Below, one piece after another: positions 14,620 through 15,581 of a stretch of DNA of 15,581 nucleotides. A model generated the notes under the pieces. That model did no database searches. It saw only the letters and a list, made by a program, of their open reading frames with translations, and was not told the DNA's origin. The position numbers were made by a program, and so were the translations under genes. Positions within the stretch are counted from its first letter, which is position 1. Every line of letters starts with the position of its first letter. The stretch lies in contig JBELML010000151.1 in the NCBI GenBank assembly GCA_042095835.1, forward strand, positions 1-15,581, in the 5' to 3' direction. The stretch comes from DATFKA01 sp042095835 (GTDB taxonomy: Bacteria > Bacteroidota > Bacteroidia > Chitinophagales > Saprospiraceae).

Positions 14620-15408
14620 TCAATTCTTCTCCAATGCTTTCTCATAGGCCTTCTTCTTCAGGATCGCTAAAAATAGCGGCTGCGGTAATAACCACTTGGT
14701 CCACCTGAACAGCTGGGCATCGCCACCTACATAATGATGTACTTTTTTGGAATGAGCAGCTTTCCAGACTGCTTTTGCAATTTGTTCGGCAGATAACTTG
14801 ACCTCTTTATTGGGCAGCTGCATGGCCGCTTGCTCGCTGCTGACCATTGTCGTTTTGACATAGGCGGGGTTGATATCGGCGACATGAATATCATACTTCT
14901 GGAAGAGTAGGTTCCAACCTTCGGTCAAGGACTGAACCGCCGATTTTGAAGCAGCGTAGGCGGTTAGCTCGGGGTTTCCGTAACTGGCAGAGGCAGAGCC
15001 CATCGTGATGATGGTGCTATTTGAGGTCGCCTTTAATAAAGGCAGCGCCAAGTAGGTGACATTCATTTGCCCCGTAATATTGACATCTACGATGGCTTTG
15101 TGTTTTTCTAAAGGCACCTTCTCAAAACCACCCGAAAAGAGAATGCCCGCATTATTGAAGAGTACATCCATCCGACCATCCGTTTGAAAACCAAAATCGG
15201 CGATGGCCTTTTTGACCTCATCGACTACTCTCACATCTACAAGATAGCTAGAGCAATGCTCCGGCCCTAGGTCTTGGGCAAGTGCAGCTAGCTCCGCTTC
15301 ATTGATATCAGAGAGTCCCACAAACCAGTCTTTACTCGCAAAAAGTTGAGCAGTAGCTTTGCCTATGCCACGGCCCGCTCCCGTGATGAATATTGATTTT
15401 TTATGCAT
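14620..15408 (-). CDS. Short-chain dehydrogenase/reductase (SDR) family oxidoreductase
   Basis: A 262-aa classical SDR, a cytoplasmic NAD(P)-dependent oxidoreductase. Cofactor motif TGAGRGIG (9-16), NNAG (85-88), N110, catalytic S138 (in MGSASAS), Y151 and K155 in YAASK give a complete catalytic set. D34 at the end of the second strand (LSDIN) suggests a preference for NAD(H), by family rule. The length is normal. The C-terminal 40 residues are hydrophobic/basic (RWTKWLLPQPLFLAIL), which may allow membrane association. The substrate cannot be inferred. It stands alone; its 173-bp upstream region shows no convincing promoter or repeat. Confidence 0.92.
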   Translation of the reverse strand: MHKKSIFITGAGRGIGKATAQLFASKDWFVGLSDINEAELAALAQDLGPEHCSSYLVDVRVVDEVKKAIADFGFQTDGRMDVLFNNAGILFSGGFEKVPLEKHKAIVDVNITGQMNVTYLALPLLKATSNSTIITMGSASASYGNPELTAYAASKSAVQSLTEGWNLLFQKYDIHVADINPAYVKTTMVSSEQAAMQLPNKEVKLSAEQIAKAVWKAAHSKKVHHYVGGDAQLFRWTKWLLPQPLFLAILKKKAYEKALEKN

Positions 15409-15581
15409 GGTTGTTTTGACTTAATGATCCTTAATCTGCCCTGAACACCTCGGTGGTAAAATATAGGGGACACAAATAAATACACTCTAAAATTAACGAT
15501 TTAAGCCATACCATTTTAACTCATCCTTCCTACTAGGGGTAAACCTTCTCTTTCAACATCTAGATTACAGAAGAGCAATCC

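Overview
The window looks like chromosomal DNA from a Bacteroidota bacterium, most likely Saprospiria (Lewinella/Saprospiraceae type). The evidence is a type IX secretion (T9SS) C-terminal sorting domain, Bacteroidota-type promoter elements (TTTG, 19 bp, TAnnTTTG), a cAMP-independent Crp-like regulator, HisKA_3/NarL two-component proteins, and lipoprotein polysaccharide-degrading enzymes. The taxonomic placement is inferred from protein style, not from a marker gene. No rRNA, tRNA, CRISPR array or transposase was seen.

Layout. 1-280 is an intergenic stretch with a structured, repeat-like hairpin region. 281-952 (-) is a NarL/LuxR response regulator with a good promoter and several inverted TAGAAAT boxes upstream. 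1319-3991 (+) is a large secreted T9SS cargo protein followed by a clear terminator. 4111-7639 (+) is a probable operon: an unknown 246-aa protein, a multi-TM protein, a HisKA_3 histidine kinase broken by one in-frame amber codon, a Crp-like regulator and a 7-TM protein. 7660-8568 (-) is a secreted alpha/beta hydrolase. 8569-9169 is a divergent intergenic region with unusual repeats. 9170-10255 (+) is a PL7 alginate lyase lipoprotein. 10403-11812 (+) is a secreted ankyrin-repeat plus PD40 beta-propeller protein with a strongly structured leader. 11799-11989 holds two inverted copies of a modular hairpin repeat between convergent genes. 12000-14198 (-) is a two-gene unit: a small secreted protein, then a GH9 glycoside hydrolase lipoprotein. 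14290-14613 (+) is probably a fragment of an outer-membrane beta-barrel protein. 14620-15408 (-) is an SDR oxidoreductase.

How the genes fit together. Two surface polysaccharidases (PL7 alginate lyase and GH9) suggest a life on algal or plant polysaccharides, but there is no SusC/SusD pair, so this is not a classical polysaccharide utilisation locus. The response regulator and the HisKA_3 kinase are of matching families but lie about 4.5 kb apart. Whether they were partners is inference, and the kinase is probably inactive in this sequence.

The most unusual material is non-coding: (i) a 180-bp array of about 18 degenerate copies of the palindrome TAACNGTTA at an exact 10-bp period, abutting a perfect 16-bp hairpin; (ii) the inverted pair of repeats at 11799-11989, whose hairpins keep their shape while the stem bases change in compensation; (iii) a leader at 10318-10402 with competing folds that close immediately before a start codon.
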